A DNA stretch of 15,372 nt from Bacteroidales bacterium UBA5833 (GCA_002433025.1 DJGZ01000012.1:1-15372), one strand, 5' to 3'. Shown: positions 6,992-14,009, numbered from the stretch's first letter. Numbers and translations: made by a program. Notes: generated by a model not told the origin, from the sequence alone.

Positions 6992-7197
6992 GTAACAGGC
7001 TCAACTTAACGCCTCTTATTCGAATTTCAGGGCGCTAAAATACAAAAAAAAGTGTACAATATGTTTTCAGGCATATTTTTTAATCCTCTGCTTTTGGTCA
7101 TTTAACCGTTAATCAACGCTTTAACAATTTAGACTGTTTCTAAATGATGCCTCAGATCAACTTTTTCAATGTCTGCCGGAGACTGCCAAGGGAAAGC

Positions 7198-8223
7198 TTA
7201 ATCGATGGTTAATTCACCCCTGAGCGGCGTTTGAAGCATTTGTGAAAGCTGCTCCCCCGTAAAGCCTTCTCCGAGCAGGTACATGGTCTTGGCAACTGCC
7301 GATTCGGTGGTAATATCATATCCGCCTACTACGCCTATGCTGCCAAGTTGTACGCTGGTTTCGTATTTACCCATCTCCACAGAGCCTCCTTTGCACTGCG
7401 TTACATTAAAAATGGTTATCCCGCCTGCAATGCCCTCACTCAGGGCTTTTACAAACCAGGCGTCCGTGGGTGCGTTGCCGGCTCCGTATGTCTCCAGAAT
7501 AAGTGCTTTCAGACCCGGAATATTGAGGATACTCCTGACCACGTTCTCGGTAATCCCCGGGAAAAGCTTGAGAATCGCCACGTTGGGATCAAGATTGAGA
7601 TGGACTTTCAGTTTCCTGAAGTTTGGTTTGAGAATATGCTGATGATTATATCTTATGTGTACCCCCACCTGGGCAAGCAAAGGATAGTTTCCGCTCAGGA
7701 AAGCATTGAAATTTTCAGCATTGAATTTATTGGTGCGGTTTCCGCGCATCAGCCTGTTTTCAAAACAGATGGATACTTCAGGGACAATGGGCGTGTCGTC
7801 GGTCCGTGCCGCAGCAATTTCAATGGCGTTGATAAAGTTTTCCCTGCCGTCAGTCCGCAGCACCCCCATAGGCAGTTGTGAGCCGGTAAATACCACGGGC
7901 TTGTTCAGATTTTCGAGCATAAAACTCAGTACCGAGGCCGTATAGGCCATGGTGTCGGTGCCGTGAAGCACCACGAAACCGTCGTATTTCTCGTAATTCT
8001 CCTCTATAACCTTCGCGAGTTTAATCCAAAAGGAAGGATTCATGTTGGATGAATCGATAAGCGGATCAAAACAGTAGGAGTCAATCCTGCAGTTGAAATT
8101 CTGAAGTATGGGGATGTGCTTGTACAGGGCATCAAAGTTGAAAGGCGTGAGGGCGCCCGTAGCGGGGTCCTGTATCATCCCGATAGTGCCGCCGGTGTAT
8201 ATAACAAGGATGTTGGATTCCAT
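7198..8223 (-). CDS. ansA: Type I L-asparaginase
   Basis: This cytoplasmic enzyme hydrolyses L-asparagine to aspartate and ammonia. The first signature is YTGGTIGM and the second is VVLHGTDTMAYTAS. By alignment with E. coli AnsA from memory, the nucleophilic Thr is the last T of TGGT, and the second triad Thr-Asp is the TD of HGTDT, with the Lys in NRTNKFN. FNVTQC matches the cysteine of the allosteric site in type I enzymes. No signal peptide is present, which agrees with type I. An in-frame ATG at 8241 would add six residues (MFTDKY). I chose 8223 because MESNILVIYTGG fits the usual family N-terminus, but either is possible. It lies 80 bp (62 bp with the longer start) downstream of tatD on the same strand, a likely operon. 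Confidence 0.93.
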   Translation of the reverse strand: MESNILVIYTGGTIGMIQDPATGALTPFNFDALYKHIPILQNFNCRIDSYCFDPLIDSSNMNPSFWIKLAKVIEENYEKYDGFVVLHGTDTMAYTASVLSFMLENLNKPVVFTGSQLPMGVLRTDGRENFINAIEIAAARTDDTPIVPEVSICFENRLMRGNRTNKFNAENFNAFLSGNYPLLAQVGVHIRYNHQHILKPNFRKLKVHLNLDPNVAILKLFPGITENVVRSILNIPGLKALILETYGAGNAPTDAWFVKALSEGIAGGITIFNVTQCKGGSVEMGKYETSVQLGSIGVVGGYDITTESAVAKTMYLLGEGFTGEQLSQMLQTPLRGELTID

Positions 8224-8303
8224 ATATTTATCTGTAAACATTTAAACTGCGATTTGTCAAAGTTAACGGGAACTGCCGGAATGTTGACGCATGAAACCGG
8301 TTC

Positions 8304-9074
8304 TTAATCAAACCGGAAAAGCTCTTTGGCGTTTTCCGTTGTATTACGGGCTACCTCTTCTGTACTGATGCCCTTTATCTCTGCTACTTTTTCAGCTATA
8401 ATGGGAATGTATGACGGGTCGTTCCGCTTGCCGCGATAAGGCATGGGCGCCAGGAAGGGGGCATCGGTTTCAAGTACAAGATATTTCATGTCAACATGTT
8501 TTAATGTTTCCTGCATCCTGTTGTTTTTAAACGTGATTACCCCGCCGAGTCCCAGGCTGAAACCCAGCCCGGTGGCCTGTTTTGCCTGCTCGGGACTTCC
8601 GGAAAAACAATGGAAGATACCGCGGAGGTCCGGTTTGTTCACATCCCTGAGAATCCTGATCACCTCGTTGAACGATTCCCGGATATGCACAATCAACGGC
8701 AGGTTACATGATAGCGCCAGTTCAATATGATGCCTGAAAACAAACTCCTGCTCTTTTGCAAAGGTTTTATCCCAGTAAAGATCTATTCCACACTCACCGA
8801 TTCCGTAAAACTTCCGCTCCTGAAGCTGCTTTTCAACAATGGCCAGTTCTTCCCTGAAATTTTCTTTCACAGACGTGGGGTGCAGGCCCATCATGGGAAA
8901 GCAGTTGCCGGGGAACTCATCAGCCAGCGCAAGCATAGTGGATATGGAGGTGCTGTCGATATTGGGCAGCATCATGTATTTAACGCCTGACCCGGTCGCC
9001 TTCTCAATAACTTCGCGGCGGTCCTGATCAAATTCTTCAAGGTAAAGATGGGTGTGGGTATCGGTAAAAATCAT
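8304..9074 (-). CDS. tatD: TatD-family metal-dependent hydrolase/DNase
   Basis: This 256-residue TIM-barrel metallohydrolase belongs to the amidohydrolase superfamily. Metal ligands are in place: H7 and H9 in THTHLYL, E94 in GECGID, H130 in LIVHIRES, H155 in IFHCFSGS and D204 in LETDAPFL. The family has 3'-5' exonuclease or DNase activity linked to DNA repair and degradation. Length and motif spacing match the family. The ATG at 9074 leaves three residues before TDTHTH, as usual. The promoter element is so close that the mRNA may be leaderless. It is followed on the same strand by the asparaginase gene and diverges from the glycosyltransferase gene. Confidence 0.94.
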   Translation of the reverse strand: MIFTDTHTHLYLEEFDQDRREVIEKATGSGVKYMMLPNIDSTSISTMLALADEFPGNCFPMMGLHPTSVKENFREELAIVEKQLQERKFYGIGECGIDLYWDKTFAKEQEFVFRHHIELALSCNLPLIVHIRESFNEVIRILRDVNKPDLRGIFHCFSGSPEQAKQATGLGFSLGLGGVITFKNNRMQETLKHVDMKYLVLETDAPFLAPMPYRGKRNDPSYIPIIAEKVAEIKGISTEEVARNTTENAKELFRFD

Positions 9075-9078
9075 GCTG

Positions 9079-9110
9079 CAAAGATAATGGTTTAAAAGAG
9101 TGCGGGCTAA
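9079..9110 (-). promoter_or_regulatory. Promoter of tatD, possibly giving a leaderless mRNA
   Basis: On the minus strand the -7 box TATCTTTG occupies 9086-9079 and a -33-like TTAG occupies 9110-9107, with 20 bases between. Only four bases separate the -7 box from the ATG at 9074. Transcription starting at the usual distance would therefore begin at or next to the start codon. Confidence 0.5.
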
Positions 9111-9143
9111 TGTTGCCGGTTCTGCGGAAAAAGGTGCCGGCGA

Positions 9144-9170
9144 TTTGTCATTGCAATTTCATTACTTTTG
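9144..9170 (+). promoter_or_regulatory. Candidate promoter of the GT9 gene
   Basis: The -7 box TACTTTTG lies at 9163-9170, 24 bases before the ATG. A TTTG at 9144-9147 is only 15 bases upstream, shorter than the usual 19-21, so the -33 call is weak. Confidence 0.4.
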
Positions 9171-9194
9171 CTTTCCTGATTATTGTAATGCCCG

Positions 9195-10211
9195 ATGGCC
9201 CGAAAAATCCTGATCGTCCGGTTCAGTTCTATTGGTGATATTGTGCTTACTACGCCGGTAGTGCGGGCCGTGAAGCTGCAATTGCCCGGCGCAGAAGTCC
9301 ATTTTCTCACAAAGGAGGCATATGCCCCGTTGCTCAGAGCCAATCCCCGCATCGACAAAGTGATCACCATCAGGAAGAAAGTTGGTGAGGCACTTCCGGA
9401 GCTGCGGAGCCATCGTTACGATTTCATCATCGACCTGCACAACAACCTGCGTTCCTGGCAGGTAATTCTCGCGCTGGGCAGGCCCTTCAGCCGGTTTAGC
9501 AAACTTAACCTGCGCAAATGGCTGCTGGTAAGGCTTAAACTCCGGGTGATGCCGGATGTGCATATCGTTGACCGCTACCTCAAAACCGCTGCAAGGCTGA
9601 AGGTGTCCGGGGATGGTGAAGGCCTTGAGTTTTATATTCCTAAAGGTGAAGAAGTCAGTGCTGATCAGTTACCGGAACCTTTCCGGGCCGGCTATGTAGC
9701 GCTGGTGACGGGAGGGCGGCACAATACCAAGATTTTACCGGCTGAGAAGATGATTGAGATCTGCCGGTTGCTCCGCCTGCCGGTGGTGTTGCTCGGTGGT
9801 CCCGAAGACAGGGAAAGGGCAGGGATTGTCGCGGAAGCGCTGGGCTCCGGAGTTCTGAATGCCTGCGGAGAGTTCAGCCTGATGCAGTCGGCCTCGCTCG
9901 TTAAGCAGGCGGTGGCCGTGGTTTCGAACGATACCGGGCTGATGCACATTGCCGCCGCATTTCATAAGCCGGTGGTCTCGGTCTGGGGAAATACCGTTCC
10001 CGAACTCGGGATGTATCCCTATCTTAAAGCCGGCGAACCCCATCTGGTGGCGGAGGTGCGAAACCTGAGCTGCAGGCCCTGCAGCAAGATCGGCTTTGAA
10101 AAATGTCCGAAAGCGCACTTCAGGTGCATGATGGATCAGAACAGCAGGGAGATCGCTGATTTTGTCAACCGGCTTTCTGATGCAACCGGTCAGGATAACA
10201 ATAAAATTTAA
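9195..10211 (+). CDS. Glycosyltransferase family 9 (heptosyltransferase-like)
   Basis: This 338-residue enzyme has the GT-B fold. The N-terminal domain begins MARKILIVRFSSIGDIVLTT, with D15 at the acceptor-side catalytic position of heptosyltransferases. The C-terminal nucleotide-sugar domain has GGPEDRE (201-207) and the family motif NDTGLMHIAAA (245-255). Four cysteines near the end (293, 296, 304, 311; CRPC, then two more) are common in this family. It should act on the cytoplasmic face of the inner membrane, adding a sugar to the lipopolysaccharide core or a related glycan. The exact donor and acceptor cannot be read from sequence. An upstream ATG at 9188 is out of frame. It is monocistronic and convergent with the LOG gene. 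Confidence 0.9.
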   Translation: MARKILIVRFSSIGDIVLTTPVVRAVKLQLPGAEVHFLTKEAYAPLLRANPRIDKVITIRKKVGEALPELRSHRYDFIIDLHNNLRSWQVILALGRPFSRFSKLNLRKWLLVRLKLRVMPDVHIVDRYLKTAARLKVSGDGEGLEFYIPKGEEVSADQLPEPFRAGYVALVTGGRHNTKILPAEKMIEICRLLRLPVVLLGGPEDRERAGIVAEALGSGVLNACGEFSLMQSASLVKQAVAVVSNDTGLMHIAAAFHKPVVSVWGNTVPELGMYPYLKAGEPHLVAEVRNLSCRPCSKIGFEKCPKAHFRCMMDQNSREIADFVNRLSDATGQDNNKI

Positions 10212-10225
10212 GGCTGATTACAGCC
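10212..10225. terminator. Small hairpin covering convergent gene ends
   Basis: GGCTG (10212-10216) pairs with CAGCC (10221-10225) around the loop ATTA and is followed by GTTTTG. It begins one base after the GT9 stop and contains the stop codon of the opposite LOG gene (10218-10220). It probably ends the GT9 transcript. On the other strand the run after it is AAATTTTATTG, so it may work both ways. Confidence 0.5.
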
Positions 10226-10829
10226 GTTTTGCCGTCTCCGATTTCAGGTCATCGATCCATTTACTGTCCACTTTCTGGTTTACGTGATTACGAATGCCGG
10301 CGATCAGCGTGGCAGGGTCTTCATGCACAATAAGGTTGTTCCGGTGCTCTGGTCTGACAAACTTCTGGTGGGTGACGTGGTCGAGAAACTTCACGAGGTC
10401 GTTGTAAAAACCGGCAGTATTCAGCAGGGCAATGGGTTTGTCCATGATTTCAAGCTGGTTCCACGACATGGCTTCAAAAATCTCATCCAGCGTGCCGATC
10501 CCCCCCGGCATGGCAATGAAAGCATCTGATAGTGCCGCCATTTTCTCCTTTCTTTCGCTCATGGAAGCCACAACGTGGAATTCCTTCAGATCGCGGTAAG
10601 CCACTTCCCGGTCAATCAGCCCGTGCGGCATCACACCGATCACATGCCCCCCGTTGGCCATGCAGGCATCGGCAATTACCCGCATCAGCCCTATGTTGCT
10701 GCCGCCGTATACAAGCGTAAGCCCCTGAAGGCCCATCAAACGGCCCAGTTCACGCGCGGCCGAGCTGTATTCGGTTAGTGCTCCGGGAGAAGAACCGCAA
10801 AAAACACAGATTGACTTGATCGTACTCAT
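10218..10829 (-). CDS. LOG-family protein (nucleoside 5'-monophosphate phosphoribohydrolase, TIGR00730 type)
   Basis: This 203-residue Rossmann-fold protein begins ICVFCGSSPG and has the YGGSNIGLM loop. The paired family motifs are SERK (91-94) and PGGIGTLDE (108-116), which carry the catalytic Arg and Glu. Relatives cleave nucleoside monophosphates, including cytokinin ribotides, to base and ribose 5-phosphate; older annotations call them lysine decarboxylase-like. The physiological substrate here is probably a purine monophosphate, but this is inference. It ends 6 bp from the convergent GT9 stop. The M64 peptidase stop lies 66 bp upstream on the same strand, so co-transcription is possible. 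Confidence 0.92.
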   Translation of the reverse strand: MSTIKSICVFCGSSPGALTEYSSAARELGRLMGLQGLTLVYGGSNIGLMRVIADACMANGGHVIGVMPHGLIDREVAYRDLKEFHVVASMSERKEKMAALSDAFIAMPGGIGTLDEIFEAMSWNQLEIMDKPIALLNTAGFYNDLVKFLDHVTHQKFVRPEHRNNLIVHEDPATLIAGIRNHVNQKVDSKWIDDLKSETAKRL

Positions 10830-10895
10830 GGAATTTCAGTTATTTTGTTTTACCGGGTAATACAATCCGAAGCTGCTTTTCCTGATTCATCCTGT

Positions 10896-12164
10896 TCAAT
10901 GGATGTAGTTTTCAAGCATCTGCCGGATGGCTTTCTGGCATACCGGACAGAAGTTGTTATAGGACAAGGATTTCATGGTGCAGTCATGCGCCGGCCGGAA
11001 GATGCCCTTTGTCATATAACCTCCTCCTTCGTAAGCGCCAACAGGGTATTTGTTTTTCTCTGCGGAAGGGGTCGGAATGGGAGTTCCTTCCTCAACCATA
11101 TCTTTCCATTTCGTTCCGAAATCAACCAGGGTGGTCAGGTTCGGTTCCCAGGGCTCAATGCTGAGGTTGTAGAAATCTTCATAAGCCACTTCGGAGTTGT
11201 AATACTCATCTCCCAGTCCGGCAAAACTGTGGCCGAACTCATGCACAAAAACATAATTGGCAAAAGGGTTATCGCTGGTAAAAAGGGCATAGTGGTTATA
11301 AATACCGCCGCCCCCGTATACCTGGGAATTGGCAATGATGCATATGTGGTCGTAGGGGACATTGGCGGCCACATCGCGCACGCTTTTCATATCATAGGTG
11401 GTCAGGTAACGCTCGATGTCGAAGGTGTAAAAGTTGCTGTTGAGGATGGTTTTCTTCCAGATATCCTTGCCCGGGATATCTGCCCCGCTTTCGGCCGATA
11501 CGGCTTCTACACCATAAATATTGATATTTCCACGGTATTCGTCGAATGGCTTGCACTGAAGCAGAAAGTCGGCCAGGCGCCGGCTGTCGGCTTTGAATTT
11601 GTCCATTTCTGCAGCGGTGTAACCCTCGGGAATAAAGACAATGTCGAGGCAGGTTTCAGGTTTTCCGGCCTCATTTACCATAAAATACGGAAACTCATGC
11701 CTCCGTTCTTTTTTGATGAAATAGCTCTTCGGGTCGATGTTGAGGGTAAACTGTTTTTCCCATTGACCGTCGCGGTTTCTTTTGAAGAAATCCACGATTG
11801 CCGGTTTCTTTGGATAGGGCATAACGACATTTTCGGGATAGGCCCGGCGCGTTTCCCTGGCTTCCGCGGTAGTCTGCCATTCGGCAAACAGGCTGGAATA
11901 GCCTTTTGAATAAATAATTTCGCCGGAGGCTGTATCGGTAACCGTGAATTTATAATTGCCGTAATCAAAAGGACAAACCAGGTTCGTTTTTGATCCCCCC
12001 CAGTACGGTTCTTCAATCAGTTCATCGAGCGCATAAACATCCGAACCGGCAGTACCGGCATGCATATAGTCGATGCGCAGGGTTTTGTTGTAGAAATGTT
12101 TTTCAAACTGCGCGGTGGCTGTGACGGAAATAAGCAGCAACAGAAAGGCCAGTGACTTTTTCAT
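10896..12164 (-). CDS. Secreted M64-family metallopeptidase (IgA peptidase M64 family)
   Basis: Counted from ATG 12164 the protein has 422 residues. The signal peptide is MKKSLAFLLLLISVTATA, with likely cleavage A18|Q19 (ATA-QF). The first ~130 mature residues form the N-terminal beta domain of this family. The peptidase core follows from about residue 170 (CLDIVFIPEGYT). The zinc motif HEFGHSFAGLGDE (308-320) supplies HExxH and a downstream acidic ligand. An upstream in-frame ATG at 12212 adds 16 residues. I rejected it because the signal peptide fits the shorter form and a promoter element lies inside the extension. Family members are secreted zinc peptidases, one of which cleaves IgA; whether this one acts on any host protein is unknown. 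It could equally be nutritional. Confidence 0.9.
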   Translation of the reverse strand: MKKSLAFLLLLISVTATAQFEKHFYNKTLRIDYMHAGTAGSDVYALDELIEEPYWGGSKTNLVCPFDYGNYKFTVTDTASGEIIYSKGYSSLFAEWQTTAEARETRRAYPENVVMPYPKKPAIVDFFKRNRDGQWEKQFTLNIDPKSYFIKKERRHEFPYFMVNEAGKPETCLDIVFIPEGYTAAEMDKFKADSRRLADFLLQCKPFDEYRGNINIYGVEAVSAESGADIPGKDIWKKTILNSNFYTFDIERYLTTYDMKSVRDVAANVPYDHICIIANSQVYGGGGIYNHYALFTSDNPFANYVFVHEFGHSFAGLGDEYYNSEVAYEDFYNLSIEPWEPNLTTLVDFGTKWKDMVEEGTPIPTPSAEKNKYPVGAYEGGGYMTKGIFRPAHDCTMKSLSYNNFCPVCQKAIRQMLENYIH

Positions 12165-12189
12165 AGTTAATGGAATGAAAATGAGGGGA

Positions 12190-12197
12190 CAAAAATA
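12190..12197 (-). promoter_or_regulatory. Candidate -7 promoter element for the M64 peptidase gene
   Basis: On the minus strand this is TATTTTTG, a full TAnnTTTG match, 25 bases upstream of the chosen ATG at 12164. It supports that start over the longer one at 12212, which would lie upstream of the transcript start. The -33 box is unclear. Confidence 0.45.
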
Positions 12198-12270
12198 GGG
12201 ATTGTCAGGCAACGGATGGCTGAAAAGCAGGATTATATGGTTAATTATGCGAAAAAACTATGTAGTTCAC

Positions 12271-12830
12271 TATTTGATGTGCTGTCTGTTCTTTGCCACA
12301 GAAGCACAAAAACACAAAAGAACACCAAATTGTTGCAGGAAAATGGATGCCGGATACTTGTAAAAAGTTTGATGACTAACTTGAGAATACTTGCGCTGAT
12401 ATTCCCAAAACCAATGCCGGTCAGATTCAGTCTACCCAAATCTGGTGTAATGGGCTGTAAAACATCATATTAAATCTGAATATACTCTTGCATTCAGCTC
12501 ACATATGACTTAATTTCAAAGAGTACATACAATCAATTCCCATGCTGATAGCTGGATTTTAATCTGCTATTGAAATTTTATCCTGACAATGTGATTGATT
12601 TTCTTCCTTTCTCCGTTACTATATTTTATAATTGAAGCAAATTATTAATGCTTCTTGTTGTAAGCCGGGTCCGGATTGTTTTAATGTGGTGCAGCATTTG
12701 TAATCAGCTATTCAGTTTTTCAGGTTTTTTAAAACTGATATAAAATTCTTTTGTGTGTTTTTGTGTTTCAGCGCTTTGGTGGCTTCTTTTAAATGCCAAA
12801 GTCGCCATGTAATTTCCAGCACATCAAATA
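12271..12830. repeat. Inverted pair of dispersed intergenic repeats
   Basis: TATTTGATGTGCTG at 12271-12284 recurs exactly inverted at 12817-12830. Inside each end lies a CCACAGAAGC/ACACAAAAACACAAAAG-type block (12296-12320 left; inverted at about 12747-12790 right), with an indel between the two copies. The outer ends are 560 bp apart and the interior has no gene. No target-site duplication is visible at the outer ends. CCACAAAGACACAAAG-like blocks are known as common dispersed repeats in Bacteroidota-like genomes. This may be two independent copies or a decayed mobile unit. Confidence 0.6.
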
Positions 12831-12867
12831 AGGGTTTACCCAAAAAACTAAAGCGGCCTTTAAGTGC

Positions 12868-12898
12868 TTGCATGATGTTTAATTATTGTTTATTTTTG
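12868..12898 (+). promoter_or_regulatory. Promoter of tRNA-Arg(CCT)
   Basis: TTG at 12868-12870 and TATTTTTG at 12891-12898 are separated by 20 bases. This is a full match to the Bacteroidota TTG-N19-21-TAnnTTTG promoter form. The tRNA begins 15 bases downstream. Confidence 0.65.
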
Positions 12899-12913
12899 CA
12901 GCCCGTTTATCAT

Positions 12914-12985
12914 GGCCCTGTAGTTCAATGGATAGAACGGAAGTTTCCTAAACTTTAAATATAGGTTCGATTCCTATCGGGGCTA
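12914..12985 (+). tRNA. tRNA-Arg(CCT)
   Basis: The acceptor GGCCCTG (12914-12920) pairs with CGGGGCT (12978-12984), with G-T pairs at two positions. The D arm is GTTC/GAAC. The anticodon arm GAAGT/ACTTT carries loop TTCCTAA, giving anticodon CCT at 12947-12949. The T arm ATAGG-TTCGATT-CCTAT is intact and A is the discriminator; CCA is not encoded. This tRNA is a frequent integration target for genomic islands and conjugative elements in Bacteroidota. Here the sequence to its right is A/T-rich and accessory in character. Confidence 0.95.
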
Positions 12986-12992
12986 CAAAAAA

Positions 12993-13068
12993 AGATGCAA
13001 TCCATTGAAAGTCAGATGCAATAGCCTCTGATTTTTATCATATACACAAATGGTGTACACTTTGCATC
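12993..13068. repeat. Three GATGCAA repeats beside the tRNA 3' end
   Basis: AGATGCAAT occurs at 12993-13001 and 13014-13022, 21 bp apart, and TTGCATC lies in inverted orientation at 13062-13068. The first copy starts 8 bases after the tRNA. Short repeats spaced by whole helical turns next to a tRNA resemble integrase arm-binding sites. No integrase lies in the window, so this is only suggestive. Confidence 0.4.
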
Positions 13069-13093
13069 AGATTTTTCTTAATTTACAATTACA

Positions 13094-13125
13094 AAAGGTT
13101 GGAAGTTGTCCAGCCTTTTTTGTTT
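13094..13125 (+). terminator. Intrinsic terminator after tRNA-Arg
   Basis: AAAGGTTGGA (13094-13103) pairs with TCCAGCCTTT (13109-13118) through one T-G wobble, with loop AGTTG. A T-rich run with one G follows. It lies about 110 bp after the tRNA and has the A-tract/T-tract form of a rho-independent terminator. Confidence 0.7.
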
Positions 13126-13472
13126 TGTGAAAATAGTATTCACAGCGCTTCTGAATGGCTATTGTGTTCATATAATTTTCTATCGCTTATTGCATTTTTT
13201 CCTTTAATGCTATACATTTGGGCCTGGGTTGCGTATATAATTCTGCGATTTCAAGCGCTTATAAGCGTTTAAAAATAAGAAGAGTATCCGTGATTTTTGG
13301 ATTTTATTCCTGAATGACAATATGTTAAGGCTAATCTTAAAAGTTGATTAAATTACCTGGATTAGTCGCGGGTATGCGGTCGTTACCGCCAAGTGTAAAA
13401 AGACAGAAAATCCATTGATAATTTGATACTTATAGATAACGAGAGGAATTCATGTAATAACAACCCACGCAC

Positions 13473-13536
13473 AAAACAACACATTTGCAAGCTCCGACAC
13501 ACAAGCTGACGCTTCAGCTTGCAAAAGAGTTGTTTT
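13473..13536. repeat. Long inverted repeat just downstream of vsr
   Basis: Outer arms AAAACAAC (13473-13480) and GTTGTTTT (13529-13536) pair. After a 3-base internal loop, TTTGCAAGCT (13484-13493) pairs with AGCTTGCAAA (13516-13525). The loop holds a competing hairpin GCTGA-CGCT-TCAGC (13505-13518). It lies 5 bases beyond the vsr stop, so it may end that transcript, although its T-tract is short. It may also be a dispersed element. Confidence 0.65.
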
Positions 13537-13541
13537 CTTGC

Positions 13542-14009
13542 CTACACACCATCTTGTAGATAACTGATTACTCGATTTAGACAATCTTCAAAATCTTTTT
13601 TTAATTCATGTTCCCAAAAACGGATGACATGCCAACCAGCTTCGGTAAGAAGTTGATTATTTTGTATATCCCTTTGAATATTTCTTTCAATTTTTGGAAT
13701 CCAAAAGTCCCGGTTAGTTTTAATTTTAGTCTTCTTTTCAGCCCAATTATAACCATGCCAAAATTCGCCATCGACAAATATTGCCAATTTATGCTTTGTG
13801 TATACAATGTCTGGACTACCAGGAAGTTTCTTTAAATTTTTCCTGTACCGAAAACCAAGGTTCCATAATGCTTTTTTCAGATTAAGTTCTGGCTTCGTGT
13901 TTTGGGATTTTATTTTTGCCATCAATTCAGACCTTTGTTTGGTTGTATAAAAACCATTGGCTTCATTAAACCGGGGTACAACAATTTGATTTTCAGTATA
14001 TTTTTTCAA
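13542..14009 (-). CDS. vsr: Very-short-patch-repair (Vsr) type DNA mismatch endonuclease
   Basis: This 155-residue nuclease of the Vsr family nicks beside T:G mismatches made when 5-methylcytosine deaminates. Motifs in order are QRSELMAKIKSQNTKPE (25-41), LPGSPDIV with catalytic D67 (62-69), IFVDGEFWHGYNW with H85 (77-89), and the C-terminal GWHVIRFWE (125-133). The start codon is TTG at 14009. The first internal ATG (13922) would cut into the conserved QRSELM part, and a stop lies in frame upstream of the TTG, so TTG is preferred. The cysteine and extra histidine ligands of the zinc site in E. coli Vsr are not seen. It is divergent from the cytosine methyltransferase with 104 bp between, the usual partnership. 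Confidence 0.9.
   Translation of the reverse strand: MKKYTENQIVVPRFNEANGFYTTKQRSELMAKIKSQNTKPELNLKKALWNLGFRYRKNLKKLPGSPDIVYTKHKLAIFVDGEFWHGYNWAEKKTKIKTNRDFWIPKIERNIQRDIQNNQLLTEAGWHVIRFWEHELKKDFEDCLNRVISYLQDGV

Larger units (their letters stand above)
12165..12913. other. Gene-free, A/T-rich stretch before tRNA-Arg
   Basis: I see no convincing coding sequence. The stretch holds the peptidase promoter, two inverted copies of a dispersed repeat (12271-12326 and 12747-12830), a small hairpin GAAGCA/TGCTTC at 12634-12654, and the tRNA-Arg promoter. Composition shifts towards A/T compared with the genes to the left, as expected at an accessory-region boundary. Confidence 0.55.
12986..13541. other. 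Gene-free, structured stretch between tRNA-Arg and vsr
   Basis: No credible coding sequence is seen. It holds three GATGCAA repeats near the tRNA, the tRNA terminator, a 12-bp palindrome CGCTTATAAGCG at 13256-13267, a hairpin GCGGT-CGTT-ACCGC at 13376-13389, and a long inverted repeat at 13473-13536. A non-coding RNA cannot be excluded, but I recognise none. Confidence 0.55.

Noticed and set aside
7100..7197. Terminator after the asparaginase gene
   Set aside because: Only a short GTCT/AGAC stem is visible and no T-run follows it, so I do not call a terminator.
10845..11909. 354-codon open frame on the plus strand
   Set aside because: It is the antisense shadow of the M64 peptidase gene, whose signal peptide and zinc motif are clear on the other strand.
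12165..12212. Longer start for the M64 peptidase (16 extra residues)
   Set aside because: The extension precedes a clear signal peptide, and the TATTTTTG promoter element lies inside it, so it would not be transcribed.
12216..12473. 85-codon open frame on the plus strand after the peptidase gene
   Set aside because: It crosses the left dispersed repeat, has no domain or promoter support, and its frame looks like translated non-coding DNA.
12634..12654. GAAGCA/TGCTTC hairpin
   Set aside because: A six-base stem with a nine-base A/T loop is expected by chance in such A/T-rich sequence and has no gene context.
12755..12958. 67-codon open frame on the plus strand
   Set aside because: It runs into the tRNA-Arg gene and lies in repeat-derived sequence; its product resembles nothing and ends in translated tRNA.
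13376..13541. Integron attC-like site after vsr
   Set aside because: The region folds, but I could not find the expected paired RYYYAAC and GTTRRRY core sites, and no integron integrase is in the window.
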